Shown here: piece by piece, positions 1 through 12,205 of the stretch | Position numbering within the stretch: the first letter of the stretch is position 1 | How the letters are laid out: each line of letters begins with the position of its first letter | Origin: Theristus sp. LFF4_11 | Taxonomy: Eukaryota > Nematoda > Chromadorea > Monhysterida > Xyalidae | Assembly (NCBI GenBank): GCA_030248135.1 | Contig: JASANC010002767.1 | Coordinates: 39,642-103,641, forward strand | Direction of reading: 5' to 3' | Length of the DNA: 64,000 bases | Program-made: the position numbers and the translations under genes | The notes under the pieces: model-generated | The model's database searches: none | Seen by the model: the letters and a program-made list of their open reading frames with translations, nothing else | Told to the model about the DNA's origin: nothing

Positions 1-642
1 TCTTCCACTGGCGGTTCAGTTGGCCACGGATAGTCGGGGTCACCAGAGCCTGGATTCTGTGGATCGGCCGTTGGGCCCGGATCTGAAATAAAGTGGACGT
101 GAAACGCACTTTCAACAAAAACAAACTTTCGGATTCGCTGCCTTCGGGTTCGGGGAGACAGCGACCGCAGGCCACCGAAACCGAAATCGGGCTGAGATCA
201 CAGGTGCCCCTCAAGTCAGAGCGGGGCTTGGAGGATGTCCCCTTCACGTGGCGAGGGTTTGTTTCCACGGGATGGTGAGCCGTCCGTTCCCCGAAACCCA
301 CCGGAACTTGGTACGTTCGGGTTTCCGGAATCAGTGGGGGGCTTCAACTTAAAAAATATTGTTTCTTCCTCCCCCGAGCGACAACCTCCCAACTTGTGGA
401 CTACGCACATAATTTTTCTCAGCGTCACTGTAGCTCCGCGCGCGGATTTCAAGAACAAGACGTCATACCAGGAGCCTCGTAGTACTCGTAGTAGGCCGGC
501 TCCTCGGGGTATTCGCGTCCTGGGTCATCCGGGTGTTCGTCTGCATCGGCCGGATCGCCTTTGCCCGGCTCTGTTGGCTCGTCTGGTCGCTGCCCCGGGG
601 TTCCTTCTGCGGCCGCCGCTGCCGCTTCGTCGTGACACCGAC
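1..642 (-). CDS. Partial gene: acidic Pro/Tyr-rich protein (two exons, runs off left edge)
   Basis: Two minus-strand exons, 642-469 and 82-1, joined by a GT...AG intron (468-83). The first follows a T-rich acceptor and reads as an acidic, Pro-, Ala- and Glu-rich stretch with a Tyr cluster near its end (PAYYEYYEAP). It leaves one base that is completed by the second exon, which continues in the same style (DPDYPWPTEPPVE). The phase match and shared composition are the evidence that this is real. No domain or catalytic motif is visible and I do not recognise the family. The start lies upstream (higher coordinates) and was not found; the 3' end is outside the window. Extracellular or low-complexity linker sequence is possible but is inference. 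Confidence 0.5.
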
Positions 643-3402
643 CTGAAAAAAAAACAACTCAGACAGCTTAGAGTTTGCAGCAAAGATGAAACAAGAATAC
701 TGCTTGAATCTTGATTTCAGCCAAACTAAATGACATTTGCCTAGATTTTTGCAGCTTTTTTAAAGCTGTGCAACTTGGGAATGTTTAAATCAAGAAACAG
801 TGTAAATGGTGCAGTTGTAAATAAGCCCAGGCCAATTTTTAACATCACCATTGTTGATTGGGTTCTGCAATTTTGTTTCTTACATTGGATATGTTGGTTA
901 TCGTTCTTTGATTCCAGTCTAAAAATCTGATAAAAAAACAGAACAATGCTAAAAAACCAATGAACCTATTTCAAAGTACTCAATATTAGGGCACAGACGT
1001 GAAACGTCGCATACCGTTTGTCAGCAGTGCAGCGAACACGGCGAATAAAGCGGCCTTTTTTGTTATCATTTCAGCTGAAATACATCGGAAAGTTTTGATT
1101 TGACGTTAATAAAAAGTAGTTCTGACTCTGATAAATTTTGATAACGGTTTGAAAAACTCATTAGTGTCTTGAGTTAAAATAAACAATCAGCTCAAAAAGG
1201 CTGACTACAAACGTATTTTTCAAACGATTTCTATCAACAATGATAGTTTTGCTCGGAAGTGAAAACAATAGCATGAACTGACAATAATGAAGTCAACAGT
1301 AAGGAGTGTACGATAACACGCATGAGCACTGTTTGTGTTTTACGCATGCTTTCACGGTGTCGCCTGTTATGATTTTTTGATTTCTCCATAATAAATTCTG
1401 CGTAAAATTCACCACATCGCTACAAACAACCATAAAAGAAAAAACTTTTGCTGTGCACGCTGGCTTTCACAAGCTTCTATCAATTTTGCACTGTTGGAAA
1501 CGGGAAACTGTTTTGCTAACTTTAATGATGTTTACTATTTTACACTCTGGCAATCAGTTTTTGTTATGCAATCAGTAGGGCCTCGTATGTTTTGTTTGAC
1601 AACGCACCAAGCAATTCGTGGTCATTTGGATGTGTGGGCATGATGTGTATTTTGAAACTGCAGTTTGGATAATTGCATCCAGTGTTGGACAGACTTAAAA
1701 ATCCTCACACTGAGAACGTCGACTAAACATTACTGATCACACTTGTTCGACCAGACACTGGAAACGCGTCGATTTGTTCATTGAAATGTTTAGCAAACTT
1801 CTCAGTTGACAACTGATCGGCGACCGAAATTTTGAAATGCACCAATCGTCAGTGTGTTTGAAATCAGACAAGTTCTTTTGCAGTCCAATTGGATAATATA
1901 TACAACTAGCTGATTGGTTGATGTACACACGTGCAGTTGATGTATGCATTCTGTGCTCGCCAACTCCGCCTCCACACCAATGCCTCACAGATTGCACGCA
2001 TCAACCTGGACAGAATGCGTGCATCAACTGCACGTGTGCGTAACCAACCAATCAGCTAGTTGTATACATTAGCCAGATGGACTGTATTCTGTAGAAGTTG
2101 CGAGCGGCATTATATCTTTTTTGGTTCTATGACTCGATGCGCGCATAAAGGTGTGAGCAATTTCATGTCTCTGAGATACATGGTTGAGTCACGTAAGCCA
2201 TTTTAAATTGCCAGATCAAGCATTGAACTGACTTCCTTTTGACGTCTGCAAGCGCACTGAGTCGCAGAACTAAAAAAGACATTATACGGAACCCAACACC
2301 CAAAAGTGTCTTTTTCACCTTTTTTTACTTTTGAAAAGTATTTTTTGTGACGTAACATAACGAAATAATAAAAAGGACTCGATAATCAATAAAGCAACGT
2401 TCACTCAACCAACTATCGCCTTTGTAGAAAACACTCATAACAATCTTCAAACTAGTATATCGCATTGTTGTGATTAAAAAACACGTCACTAATGGCAGTT
2501 TCCACGACGCTTTAAATTTTCAACCAATGTTCTGTGCGGTTTGCTGACTGAGAGAGACAAAATCATTGACTGACTGATCATTTGTTCAAAAAGATAACTG
2601 GTCTCTTTGTTAGTTGTGCATGGAGTTCAATTTCTTCAATGATGCTATTTTCATTTTATTTTTGTGTCAAATGTGCTGCTTGACACCACATGTTGCAGGT
2701 TTTTTAGGATATTTTCTGCTAGCCAGCTCTGCTTTCGACAAATGAATACTCAGTCTCTGATTTTCAGAACTTCACAATTCGCAAACCAGTAAAAAGTAGC
2801 ATTGCAGGTAAGTAGAAAAAGTCAAAAAGAGAAAAACTTGAATTCAAAACTCTCCAAGTGCGACGGATTTCACACCAGTCAACAGCAGCAGTGTCTCAAC
2901 ACCCGCAAACCATTCACGTTTTTTGCCATTCATAACTTGGGACTGAATAATTTTTGAATTATTGCAGTATTTTAGAAGGGTAATCATGCATTTCAATTTC
3001 CTCAAGTCAATCACATATGAGTACTTCTGAAATCCCACAATAACAAATCTGAGCGTGCGTGTCATGCAAAAAAAATAAATAATAACGATCCAAATTTGTT
3101 TCTGCAACAAAGGGGTCAACTTTTTATCAGTTACTCTTTGCGCTTGATTTTATTGGAGAGTCATGGCGTTGAAGTGTGTTGAAGCGTTTCGGATGGATTT
3201 GAAGATTTTCTTGAATGGTACACGCAACTTCACACTTTTTTCACCCTCACTCATTCACTTCTGAGTGCATGGTCTGGCCAGCACTTGCGATTTTGGTCGG
3301 CAGTTCAATTTTCAGCACCCAATTCAGTTTTTTTCTTTTTCCAGTCATTTGTTGAGCCTTATTACTGTCTGCTATTTCAGAAACGTAAAGTCTTCAACGA
3401 AA
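643..3402. other. Intergenic or long-intron region, no gene seen
   Basis: AT-rich sequence with no exon that I can support on either strand. It may hold the upstream part of the left-edge minus-strand gene and the promoter of the MAM gene. The only clear structure is the imperfect inverted repeat at 1880-2085. A T-rich acceptor-like site ends at 3380, just before the MAM start codon, and could mark a 5'-UTR intron or a trans-splice site. Confidence 0.5.
1880..2085. repeat. Imperfect inverted repeat (foldback, MITE-like)
   Basis: Left arm about 1880-1953 and right arm about 2012-2085 are reverse complements with scattered mismatches. Both arms carry the block ACAACTAGCTGATTGGTTG and, further in, a CACGTGCAGTTGATG block. 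The spacer is about 58 bp. No clean target-site duplication was identified, so the transposon origin is inference. Confidence 0.6.
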
Positions 3403-5837
3403 ATGCCACGAAAAGTCGGTGTTTTAATGTTCATCATGTTTGTCATCTTTATCAACGGAGAGTGTTGCCTCAGGAGAAGCAGCAAAAAGTCAAAGGACAA
3501 TCACAAGCCAGCGCCAGCCGCACAGAAAGCAAAGGAACACACGGCGCCGAATCCGCTGAAAAGTTGACGCGTTTTCAGAGTCTTTGATATTTTCCATGAC
3601 TTTTATTGTTAAACATTTTCAGACAAAATGGGCATTGACGGAAAGGACACGCAAACGTACGACGATAGCAGTAAGTCAGGAAAAATTTGGCAAAAGTGCA
3701 AATACAATCGTTTTTTTTAATAAGGGTCCAGCACAAAAAAACGCAGTAATTGGCTGAGTGAATTGTGCGAAGAACAGTCACAGTAAAGTCAACAGGCACT
3801 TTACACCTGGAAACCTCGCTCAAAACCAAAGAAAGCTAACATTCAGCGTACCTGTCGCATGGCAGTCCAGTGAAGAGTGCGAACGAGCTCTCATGCGACT
3901 TTGAGGGCGCTGCGTGCTGCTGGGGCAACGCACAGCCACCGGACGACCAGCTCGAGTGGAGACTCTCGGGCGTGCGACCGGAGCCGGCTGTGTTCGAGCA
4001 GCATTTTGGCGCACTGCCTCCGGGTGCGTCTGCCACTTTTGCGACTTTTGCTAAAAAAGCTGGATATCCCTGTAGTAACTTGATTTCCGCATTTGCCAAG
4101 TGATTGGTTGTTATTTGAATTGGCTGACTGGTCGTTCAGGGAAAACTTTATCACGATAGTAGACCATTCGACTTCTTCCCAGCCTGATTGTTTCTTGCAT
4201 TCGCCATTTCAGCTATCGGTTTTGATTTGTCTTCCGATTTCAGCGTCAGGCTACCTGATCACAGCGGCGGCCGAAACAGACCCATACATCAATGGACGCT
4301 TTGTGTCGTGCAGCATTGAGTGCAGTGATGAACCAGTCAGAGTGACACTCGAGTAGGTTCAACAGATGCACAAGCTTGTTGATTGGTTGTTGCGTTCCAA
4401 ATTAGACGCACTGATTGGCCAAGTCAAAAACAAATCTGCCGTTTAATGACGCCAGCTCCAAACGGTCATATGGCGTCATTGAACGCCCGATTTTGGAGGG
4501 TCATGCAAAATCATCCTCAGCAAAAAACTGAACATGGACTTATTCAGACAACTCCATTCATATGACCAGGCATTGGCAGACTAAAGAGGTGGAGCTGAAA
4601 GTGTGCACGCAGGAGACATTCAGTGAGGACGAAGATAAAGAGCGACTGCTGTTGAACTGCGTCGTGCTGCCGCGCGAGGACGCGCCCGGACCAACCACCG
4701 TGAATTTGCCGCCTGGAAACTTGTTTGACGTGAGTGTTAGCTGGATCTGTTGTCTGTCACTTTTGAAACTGTTCAGTTCATCTTGTGACTTTGAGTTTCC
4801 AGGTTGTGATAGTGGCATCGAATTTCATTGAGCCGGGTGGTGGTGTGGCGTTGGTTGACGACGTTCACGTGCACTTCACGCCGTGTGGCCCACCAACGAC
4901 CCGCGCGCCACGGGCCTGTCAGAAACTGGACTGTCGTGGTAAAAATTCAATTTCCCATTTAACACGTTTGCAAATTTTTGAAGTTTTTTTTAAATTTCAG
5001 AGCCACCATGCGGCTATCTGGACCCGACTCGTGACAGCGACTCACCACTGTTTGGCCAGTTTGACAAGGGATTCGACACGCACAATGGACGCTTTGAAGT
5101 TTGTGCTGGCACGCGGTTTATGACACTTTGAAGAACTGTAAAACAACCATGTCTTTTCTTTCAGAATCGCATCACTGGCGTGCCGGGCGGCAGTAAGTGA
5201 TTTTTTAAAAATTTAAAAAAAAACTCTAATTTTTTGTTTGTCTGTGACCACAAACTGCCCGTAACAACAATAACCGTAATTCTCCACAGAGAACGGCCGC
5301 AACGACAAATACATGGCGACCTACCTTTTGCCGGGTGAAAAGGCAGGCCTGGACTCAGGCCCATTGGTCGTGTCTGAGGATGGGGTCCTCCGCTGGGACC
5401 ACTACGAGGCCGTCTATGATTTCAGCCAGAAGATCTGCTTCAACCAACCAACGAACTGTCCGTTCACGACCAACCCGAAAGCTGACCCGAGCGATCGAAA
5501 CTGGCAGACGACCAGCCTGATTGTGCCAAAAGGCACTTCCAGGGTCAGTGCTGTTTTCGTTTGCTGGGCGAACTGGATGTGAATGTTCACTGATTGGTCA
5601 AACAGATTTGGATTTTTTCGTTGCAGGTTCTTCTGCTAAAAACTTTAACCAAACATGGTGTTCGAAAGACACAGTTTTTAAAAAAAATCATTTTGGCAGA
5701 TATTCATTTTGGTCGAGAACAACGGGCGCAATCAGGGCGCGCTGGGGCTGGACAATTTGCAGTGGCTGAAACCTGACCGCCACGACCCGAGAGATCCGGA
5801 CAGAGCGACTGAGTTTGAATGTGTCACCAAGGCGTAG
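3403..5837 (+). CDS. Secreted MAM-domain protein (435 aa, 10 exons)
   Basis: Exons 3403-3562, 3623-3670, 3847-4023, 4244-4352, 4570-4729, 4803-4938, 5001-5098, 5165-5192, 5290-5543, 5700-5837; all phases agree and give 435 residues. The N-terminus MPRKVGVLMFIMFVIFINGE is a signal peptide, followed by a Lys-rich linker. Residues about 75-255 form a MAM-like module: CDFE...CCWGN...DDQLEW near its start, a TLEHWQTKEVELKVC strand in the middle, and the closing DDVHVHFTPCGPP. A second extracellular region of about 180 residues follows, with paired Cys, NGRNDKYMATYLLPG and VENNGRNQGALGLDN. MAM domains mediate extracellular adhesion or oligomerisation. No protease or transmembrane domain is seen, so a secreted role is inferred. 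The exon 1 donor (AA|GTTGAC) is weak; the other sites are good. Confidence 0.8.
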
Positions 5838-6165
5838 TGACAGAAATTATAAACACACCCTATTTTATAATTTGTTTTGCAGCTGTCAGTGATCTTGACA
5901 TTATGACGTGTCTGCAATGTACGTCTAATGGCTTTAAAATAATAGACTTCCAAACTGTTGATGATGGTTGGTTGACCAATTCCCATTTATTCGTGCATTA
6001 TCATTTTTACGTTTGTTCTGATTAGCTTAACATTTTCCCTTTTTTTAATTTGAATGACAAATTGCTTCACATGGATTGGCTATACTTTCAATTTTGAGTC
6101 ATATTTTGTTTACAATTTCTTCACATAATCTAATTCTTCTTCCACATGTTCTCGTAAGCTCTTGA

Positions 6166-6171
6166 AATAAA
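6166..6171 (+). terminator. Poly(A) signal AATAAA of the MAM gene
   Basis: AATAAA lies about 330 bp past the MAM stop codon and 42 bp before the stop codon of the convergent minus-strand gene, so the two 3' UTRs probably meet or overlap here. It is the only perfect AATAAA I saw on the plus strand in the 5838-6212 gap. Confidence 0.4.
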
Positions 6172-6212
6172 ATTTGATCAAACGAATCATAAAGACTTCG
6201 TTTTTCTCGTGT

Positions 6213-8467
6213 TCACGGGAATTCGTCCAACTTGTTCATTTGCTCCGGTGGCAGATTGAGTTCGTTTGCGACCTCGCTGTACTTTTGTCGTTTGCCCTTC
6301 AGCAGCTCCGGGCGCGTGCGAGCGAGGCTTGCGAGAATGTCAAAGCTCAACAGGCAACTCATGGGTCGTTGCTCAACGTAGAATCGCTCAATGACGTCGA
6401 CCGAGTCACGACTGAACAGCTGCGCGTGGCGCTGCGCCAGCCGTTTGAGAATCATGTCCAGGCAGACGACCACGAAGTCTGACGCTTGCCCTTGCGCCAT
6501 GTATTGGCCGACGCCTGCACAAACGACAATCAGTGGCACTTATTATTATTTTCAATAAACCCCACCCCTAAAATTTGTTTGTAAATAAACCCCCCACCAA
6601 TAATCCCCCCCACCAATAAACCCTCACCCCTAAAAGTCGCTGACGTATTAATCCCCCATGGGGGTTTATTGGAGGTAATACGGTACCTGTTGTGAAAAGT
6701 AATGGTTTCAAAGCAACACTTTCTATTCGTTGACCGGAATGTTTGAATATCAGCAACCGACAGCAATCAGTTAGCGAGCAAAAGAATGCTTTTTGAAATG
6801 TGCAGTCTGTCAGTCTCTTCACCTGTCCTGACGATCATGACGGACCGACTCGACTCCTTGTTGTTGTTGATCAGACATTTCAAATCGTAGATGATCTTGT
6901 CGAAATTGCGTTCGACCTCTCGTTGGCGTCCCTTCAGCAGCAGAATGCTCAACGCGAGCACGTAGTTGAACGAGATCGCTCGTTTGTAGTGTTTCTCGAT
7001 TCGTTGGAAGTCCGCGACGATCAGATCAGGCGTGTATTTGCTGGCTGAAATTTTAAGCGGAAAGACAATTGGAAATGTCTGAACTGCCGCATCGTTGGGG
7101 TTCAATTGGCTAGAGAAACTCTAAAAAACCAAACAAGATCACAGCCATCAGCGAACTCAACCAATCAATGACTCCAACTGGCGATGCGCCAATGCGCCAC
7201 ATGACTAACCAGCGGGCAGTGCAGTCTCCTCAACGGCTGCTTCCAAAGGCCCAGCATGCGTGTAACATTTGCACTCGCCCGTCGACGCACAGCGATGCGG
7301 GATCAACAGCAAGTAGCCGACGATTGCCGCATAACAAGCGTTCAGACAAGACTTGGCGAAAAGCGCGTTCGCTTTCGGGTGTGTGATTTGTGACAAGAGT
7401 GACAGCAACGGTGCTGCGAACACTTCGTCCAGATCTTGCTCCTCCTTGGTGCGTGTTTTCGTTGTGATCGTTTTGATGCGTGTCGTCAGGTGCTTCAGAC
7501 AAATGTTGATGATGTCTGCAATTGAGGTCGTTGATTTGCTAGAATGCAATGGTGTGCGAGCAATTGAGGTCGATGATTTGCTAGAATGCAATGGTGTGCG
7601 AGCAATTGAGGTCGTTGATTTGCTAGAATGCAATGATGTGCGACACATATCGCTAAAAAAAGTGCATGAACAAGGTTCGCAAAGAAGATTTGCTCTTTTT
7701 TGGCTGATGATTGCGTGATTGAAAATTGAAAGCGACAAAGGAAATTCTCCATTAAAAAAACACAAAAATATTTTTGCAAAGCTCAATCAGTCGGCGAATG
7801 CTCACCAGCAAACACGTGTGGTTTGTACGCGAGAATCTTGTCGAAAATCGGTTTATTCTCACAGATGCGATGCGTCGCGAGCTGCACGGCAAACATCAGC
7901 CGCGAGGCGTACGTATCAATGAAGCGGTCGACCTCCGGGTGCAGTTTGCCGTTGCGTCCGATGCCGAATCGATTCGCCTCAATCAGAAACTCGTACAACT
8001 CGGCCAGGAAGACGACGCAGTCTTCGTCGGTCTTCGGGTTCTCCGGTCGTTCGACCGAGAAGCGCGGGTAGCGTGGCTGCTGGCGTCTGTCGTCGTTTGC
8101 CCGTGCGCCTGCGCCATGGTCGGCTCGTGCAGGTGCGCCTGCTGCTGCTCTGCTCCCACGCGAGTGACTCCGCGAGCGATTTGTGCCTGTGGTGGGCTCA
8201 AGGCTGGCCAATATTGAAATGTGTGCCGTATGCTGAGTGCGCCGCAAGCAGTTAGGCAATCAATACGTGACCCACCACTTATGGCCCACCCTGTTTGGTC
8301 GCTGACTTTTGTTGAACTTTGGAAAGTGTGTTAAAAAGCATTTGCTGTGTCATGTACCTGTGGAGTTTGAGCTTTTTGAGCTTTTCGATGATGCGATTGT
8401 GTGGGCAGAAGGACGCCGACGTGGCGGCTGCAGGCTGCTCGATTGACGGCCTCGGCTTGAGGACATT
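6213..8467 (-). CDS. Unrecognised helical protein (5 exons, 5' incomplete)
   Basis: Minus-strand exons in transcription order: 8467-8358, 8203-7806, 7515-7210, 7044-6823, 6514-6213. All four junctions agree in phase and give at least 445 residues. After a basic, low-complexity N-terminal part (SRSHSRGSRAAAG) the rest is well-packed helical sequence, for example FLAELYEFLIEANRFGIG, FNYVLALSILLLKGRQ and SDFVVVCLDMILKRLAQ, ending NLPPEQMNKLDEFP and a stop. It looks like a HEAT/ARM- or MIF4G-like helical scaffold, but I cannot assign a family and give no function. The first listed exon starts at an acceptor (TTTGCAG), so at least one upstream exon is missing. It is convergent with the MAM gene. 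Confidence 0.6.
6540..6680. repeat. C-rich AATAAACCCC repeat cluster in an intron
   Basis: Several degenerate copies of AATAAACCCCxCACC, with one inverted copy (GGGGGTTTATT) at the right side that can pair with them. It lies in the intron between 6514 and 6823 of the minus-strand gene. It may be a transposon remnant; no target duplication was found. Confidence 0.4.
7518..7643. repeat. Three tandem copies of a 42-bp unit in an intron
   Basis: The 42-bp unit begins GCAATTGAGGTCGTTGATTT and ends TGCAATGGTGTGCGA. It occurs three times head to tail with only a few substitutions. The array starts right at the splice acceptor of the exon ending at 7515 of the minus-strand gene and fills much of that intron. 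Confidence 0.85.
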
Positions 8468-11015
8468 CTGCAAATCTTCTCAAGTTGTCCACTTTGGTTA
8501 ATGTCTATACTTTCATGAAAATTACTGGCTATGGAAGCCAATACAGACGGTCTAATGTGAACAGTCAACCCTTGGATTTTGTTCCTCAAAAAAGATTGTC
8601 AAAAGCACTCAACGGAATTGAAAATAACAACGAACAAGCAAGCTAAAAGCGGCATGTTGAAAAAAACAATGAATGCATCAGTTTGAAATAACAAACGAAA
8701 AAAAACGTGTGCATGTCAGTTACTAGGCAACAGACGGGTGGCGGCAATAGCAATTGGCGGGTGCCACCAGCATTCCAACTGACTCCTCCGACGCTTTCAA
8801 ACAAGCATGCACGTATGTAATTATGGCTTCCATTGTCACCACAAAGTAACAGCACCAACAAAAGACTGGTGAACTTGACAACAAAAAGCAAAGAAACCTT
8901 TTGAGTCTGAATGTTTCTATGCATACGTAACGCGTGTTTCCAATGATATGACTCTGGCTTGCACATCGCAGTGCTGGGCGACCATCTACTTTGTATCCAC
9001 GTCGCAAACTTCTGTCGACAAACTTGTGCTGAACATTGGATCGTGCAGGCTTGGTCACAGCAGCACACTGGAATGCCTGCGCCATGATTATTGTCACGCA
9101 CAAAAACGTATTGAAAAAGAACGCTGTTTTTCTTAATTTTAGCATTGAATCCACCACACCACATAATAAAATGTGATATGTATACACTGTTTGTTCTAAA
9201 CCTGTCATTTTTTTCAGAGAAGAGCTCGAGAAAGAAGAAAAAAAGAGGATCGGAGTTGCAGAAAACATATTCAGCCACAACTAGGGGTGTTTGACATCAA
9301 ACAAAACCGACACAATTGTTGTTGTTGCTGAAAATCAAAGTTTCGCGTGCTCTGTATTCTGCGAAAAGGAACAGGTTCAAGCGAACATACTTTACTGTGC
9401 AATTCCGTGCACTCACTGTTTGTTCATTCATGTTTCCAGTTAATACACGCATATTGTACATGTGCATTACCAATGAGATAAAATAAAGTCATTAAAACAA
9501 TTGTACTGTGATGAACCTCATGTCACAGCTTGCAGACGAATCTGAAGTAAGCGAAAATGTGCACATACAGTAATAAAACTGCAGTGGACAGTCCAAACAG
9601 AAGATCGCATCTCCAAATGAGGCATAAGTCATACGAACGATCATCGTATGGATCATAAGAGTGAAATGTTCCAACACGACCTTGTTTGACATTGATAATG
9701 GTGTTTTGGTTGAGAGATAACGGTCATACGGATGATAATGGAACGGAGGATGAATCCAATGGCTAGTGGAGTTGCTCATGAGATCAAACAAATCACCATG
9801 TTGTTTTCATGTGAATTCATATGAACCGGTGTCCACTGTCCACATTTTTTTCTTAACATCTTCATTGCAACAACGATGATTATAGAAGAAGAACCACGTC
9901 GCGTCAGTCAAAACAATGAATCAGTCAGTGTGTTGGTTTTCTAAATTGTTGAAAAGACACCGCATGAAAGAGAATATTCATGCCGAATGCAGCGCTTTTT
10001 TGTGTGTTCCTTTCGATTTATTCGCAGTGCAGATATATGTTCAATTCATCAATATCTCATTTAGTCACCGTTGCACTGAAACTATTTTTGTGTCGTTCAC
10101 TTTTATGTTTTATCAGAAAAATGCAGCACGAACGCAAAACACACAAGTGCAGCCACGTTACACAACGTGTTCGGTCGGTCGTTCTCTCATCGCAAAAAGG
10201 TCCAGTACGATTCAGCACACTCCCTTACAATGGAATGGTTATAATTCGCTGATACTGTAACATTTCAGAAATGTTTCGTTATTGACGATACATTCGTCAA
10301 CAGCGTTTCCTTCGGTTTTTTAGCGTCCAAAATGGACGTTTATGCGGTTTCAATAAATGTAAAACATGTGGGTTGAACTAAAAAAAACGACCTTGTTAGG
10401 TTTGGAACCTCTACGGACGTGAAAAAGTGCACGGTTCTGCAGTTTATTTCAAGTTTCTTTCTGACGATTCACGACATGAAGGTTTCTCTTGAGCCTTCAG
10501 GCTACTCTTCTCAAATTTTGCGGATGAATGTTGTTTTTAAGTTTTTTGCAGCCATCGAAAAACAAAAAAAAGTGGACGAGGAAGGACGAATAAAACACGA
10601 AAAACGAACACAAACCACTTAAAGCATTTGTTTTTTTAATAAGTAAAGTAAACGGTTAAACCAACCAGGAAATCAAAGTGAGGACAATCGTAGCCGAGCC
10701 CGAGAGCAGTTGTTAGAATGATAACATGAAGGAAATCAAAACATGGGGGGGGGGCGAGCGAAGAAGCCGCGGCAGCAGAGGAGAGGAACTGACTGAACTG
10801 GGTTCCTTCCTGCTGGCTCGGCTCGGCTCTGGCTGTTTGTTGATGGCTTGGCGGTGGCCTCGCCCTCGCCTCGCCTAATCAGCTGAGTTCTAACTTAACT
10901 AGGGTTGTTAAACAAAAATCAAAAGTTGGGGTGGGGGGAGGGAAGGACGTGTTCTGTTCTGTGGTGTCCCCCCCCCGTATCCCTGACGGCCTGCCTAGCC
11001 TGACGCCCTGACCCC
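8468..11015. other. Region with no supported gene
   Basis: It should contain the missing 5' exon(s) of the minus-strand gene, but I could not pick one by phase and quality. Two overlapping open frames on the minus strand at 8643-9280 look unlike protein in composition (Phe, Leu and Cys runs). From 10740 the sequence becomes G-rich, with homopolymer runs and CTCGCC-type low complexity, leading into the transposon at 11024. Confidence 0.4.
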
Positions 11016-12062
11016 GTCCTGTCTAGGGTTAGGGGCTTTGAAAAAAAAAATTTTTTTTTATTTTTTTTTCGTTTAAAAAAAAAATTTGGATTTTTTTTTT
11101 CAAACTTAAAAAAAAAATTTGAAAAATTTTTTTTCTACTTTGCTCTGAAAATTCGATTTATGGCATAATTTTTTGAAAGTTCAAACCAAATTTTCTTCCC
11201 AACTTCTTTGTGTGCTTAGGTACATGTCATTATTTGGTCATTTTGACCGACGTACTCCATGTTTTTCGATTTGGATGACTTCTAGAGTCAATTTTTAGCG
11301 TTGAAATGACTTAACTGAATTGAAATATCGTTTCAGAAATCGTTTTCTTGCAACTTAGAACATGTTTTTTCAGTCGGTAGGCCATGAGATGAACATGATA
11401 TCTTGTTGATTGGCGTACGTTATAGGTCTACAATGGAGTTGTGCGATATATTGTTAAACAATTGGAGCGGGGATGTTGGTCAATACCACATCACACGACC
11501 GTTTTTCAGATACCCGATAACATGGCCACATGTTAAAACTTGCGTGCTGAGCTAAACTAACGTGTTAAACTTGCGTCTGTCAGTTGCCCGCAACGTGATC
11601 GCGAAATCATGGTACGTGTTTTCGATACGATGATTTGAAGAGTGGGCTCTCGCCATGTGGCAGATAGCATAGCTGGTTGAACCTGAAAGTAAGTGTCTTG
11701 GGGGGGGGGCGACCGGGTCGACAGGGGTTGCCGACTTAGCTACAGCAAACAGGAATTTTTGAACACAGTCAAATTTTGGTAATTTTCTAAAGAGGAACAA
11801 CCAAGAACGGTTCAATATTCAAGTACACGTCGAAAATTGTCCTGTTTTACTGTTGAAAATGCAACTTTCCCTCTATGAAATGGACATAATTTCAATAAAA
11901 CACGATTTTCGCTCTTATAGTTTTCGGGTGGTTGTTTAAAAAATTTTGTGAACCGCGGGGGGGGGGCTTTGAAAAAACCTAACTTGTAAAAAAAATTAAA
12001 AAAAAAAAATTTTAATTTAGAAAAAAAATCCGGATTTTTTTCCCCCTAACCCTAGTCCTGTC
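11016..12062. mobile_element. hAT-like non-autonomous element with 8-bp target duplication
   Basis: The element proper is 11024-12054 (1031 bp). It starts TAGGGTTAGGGG and ends with the inverse, CCCCCTAACCCTA. Perfect 8-bp direct repeats GTCCTGTC flank it at 11016-11023 and 12055-12062. The interior is AT-rich with long A and T runs and no coding sequence. An 8-bp duplication with TAG...CTA ends fits the hAT superfamily; assignment beyond that is inference. Confidence 0.75.
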
Positions 12063-12205
12063 CCTCCGCCCGCCCTGCCCTGATCATATCCGATTGGAAT
12101 TGAAACAAACAGAAAACTCAGTTACTTACTTCACTTAGACCTCACTGTTTCCAGATTCGGTTCTGCTGTTCATTGGAAGCTAAAAAATAATTTTTAATTG
12201 AAATA

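Noticed and set aside
8282..8293. TGGCCCACCCTG, identical to the terminus of the mariner-like MITE at 43177-44093
   Set aside because: Only 12 bp and no second end nearby; could be a remnant but equally chance.
8643..9280. Two overlapping minus-strand open frames of 211 and 185 codons
   Set aside because: Composition is rich in Phe, Leu and Cys runs with no domain-like segments, and the two frames conflict. Could hide an upstream exon of the 6213-8467 gene but cannot be supported.
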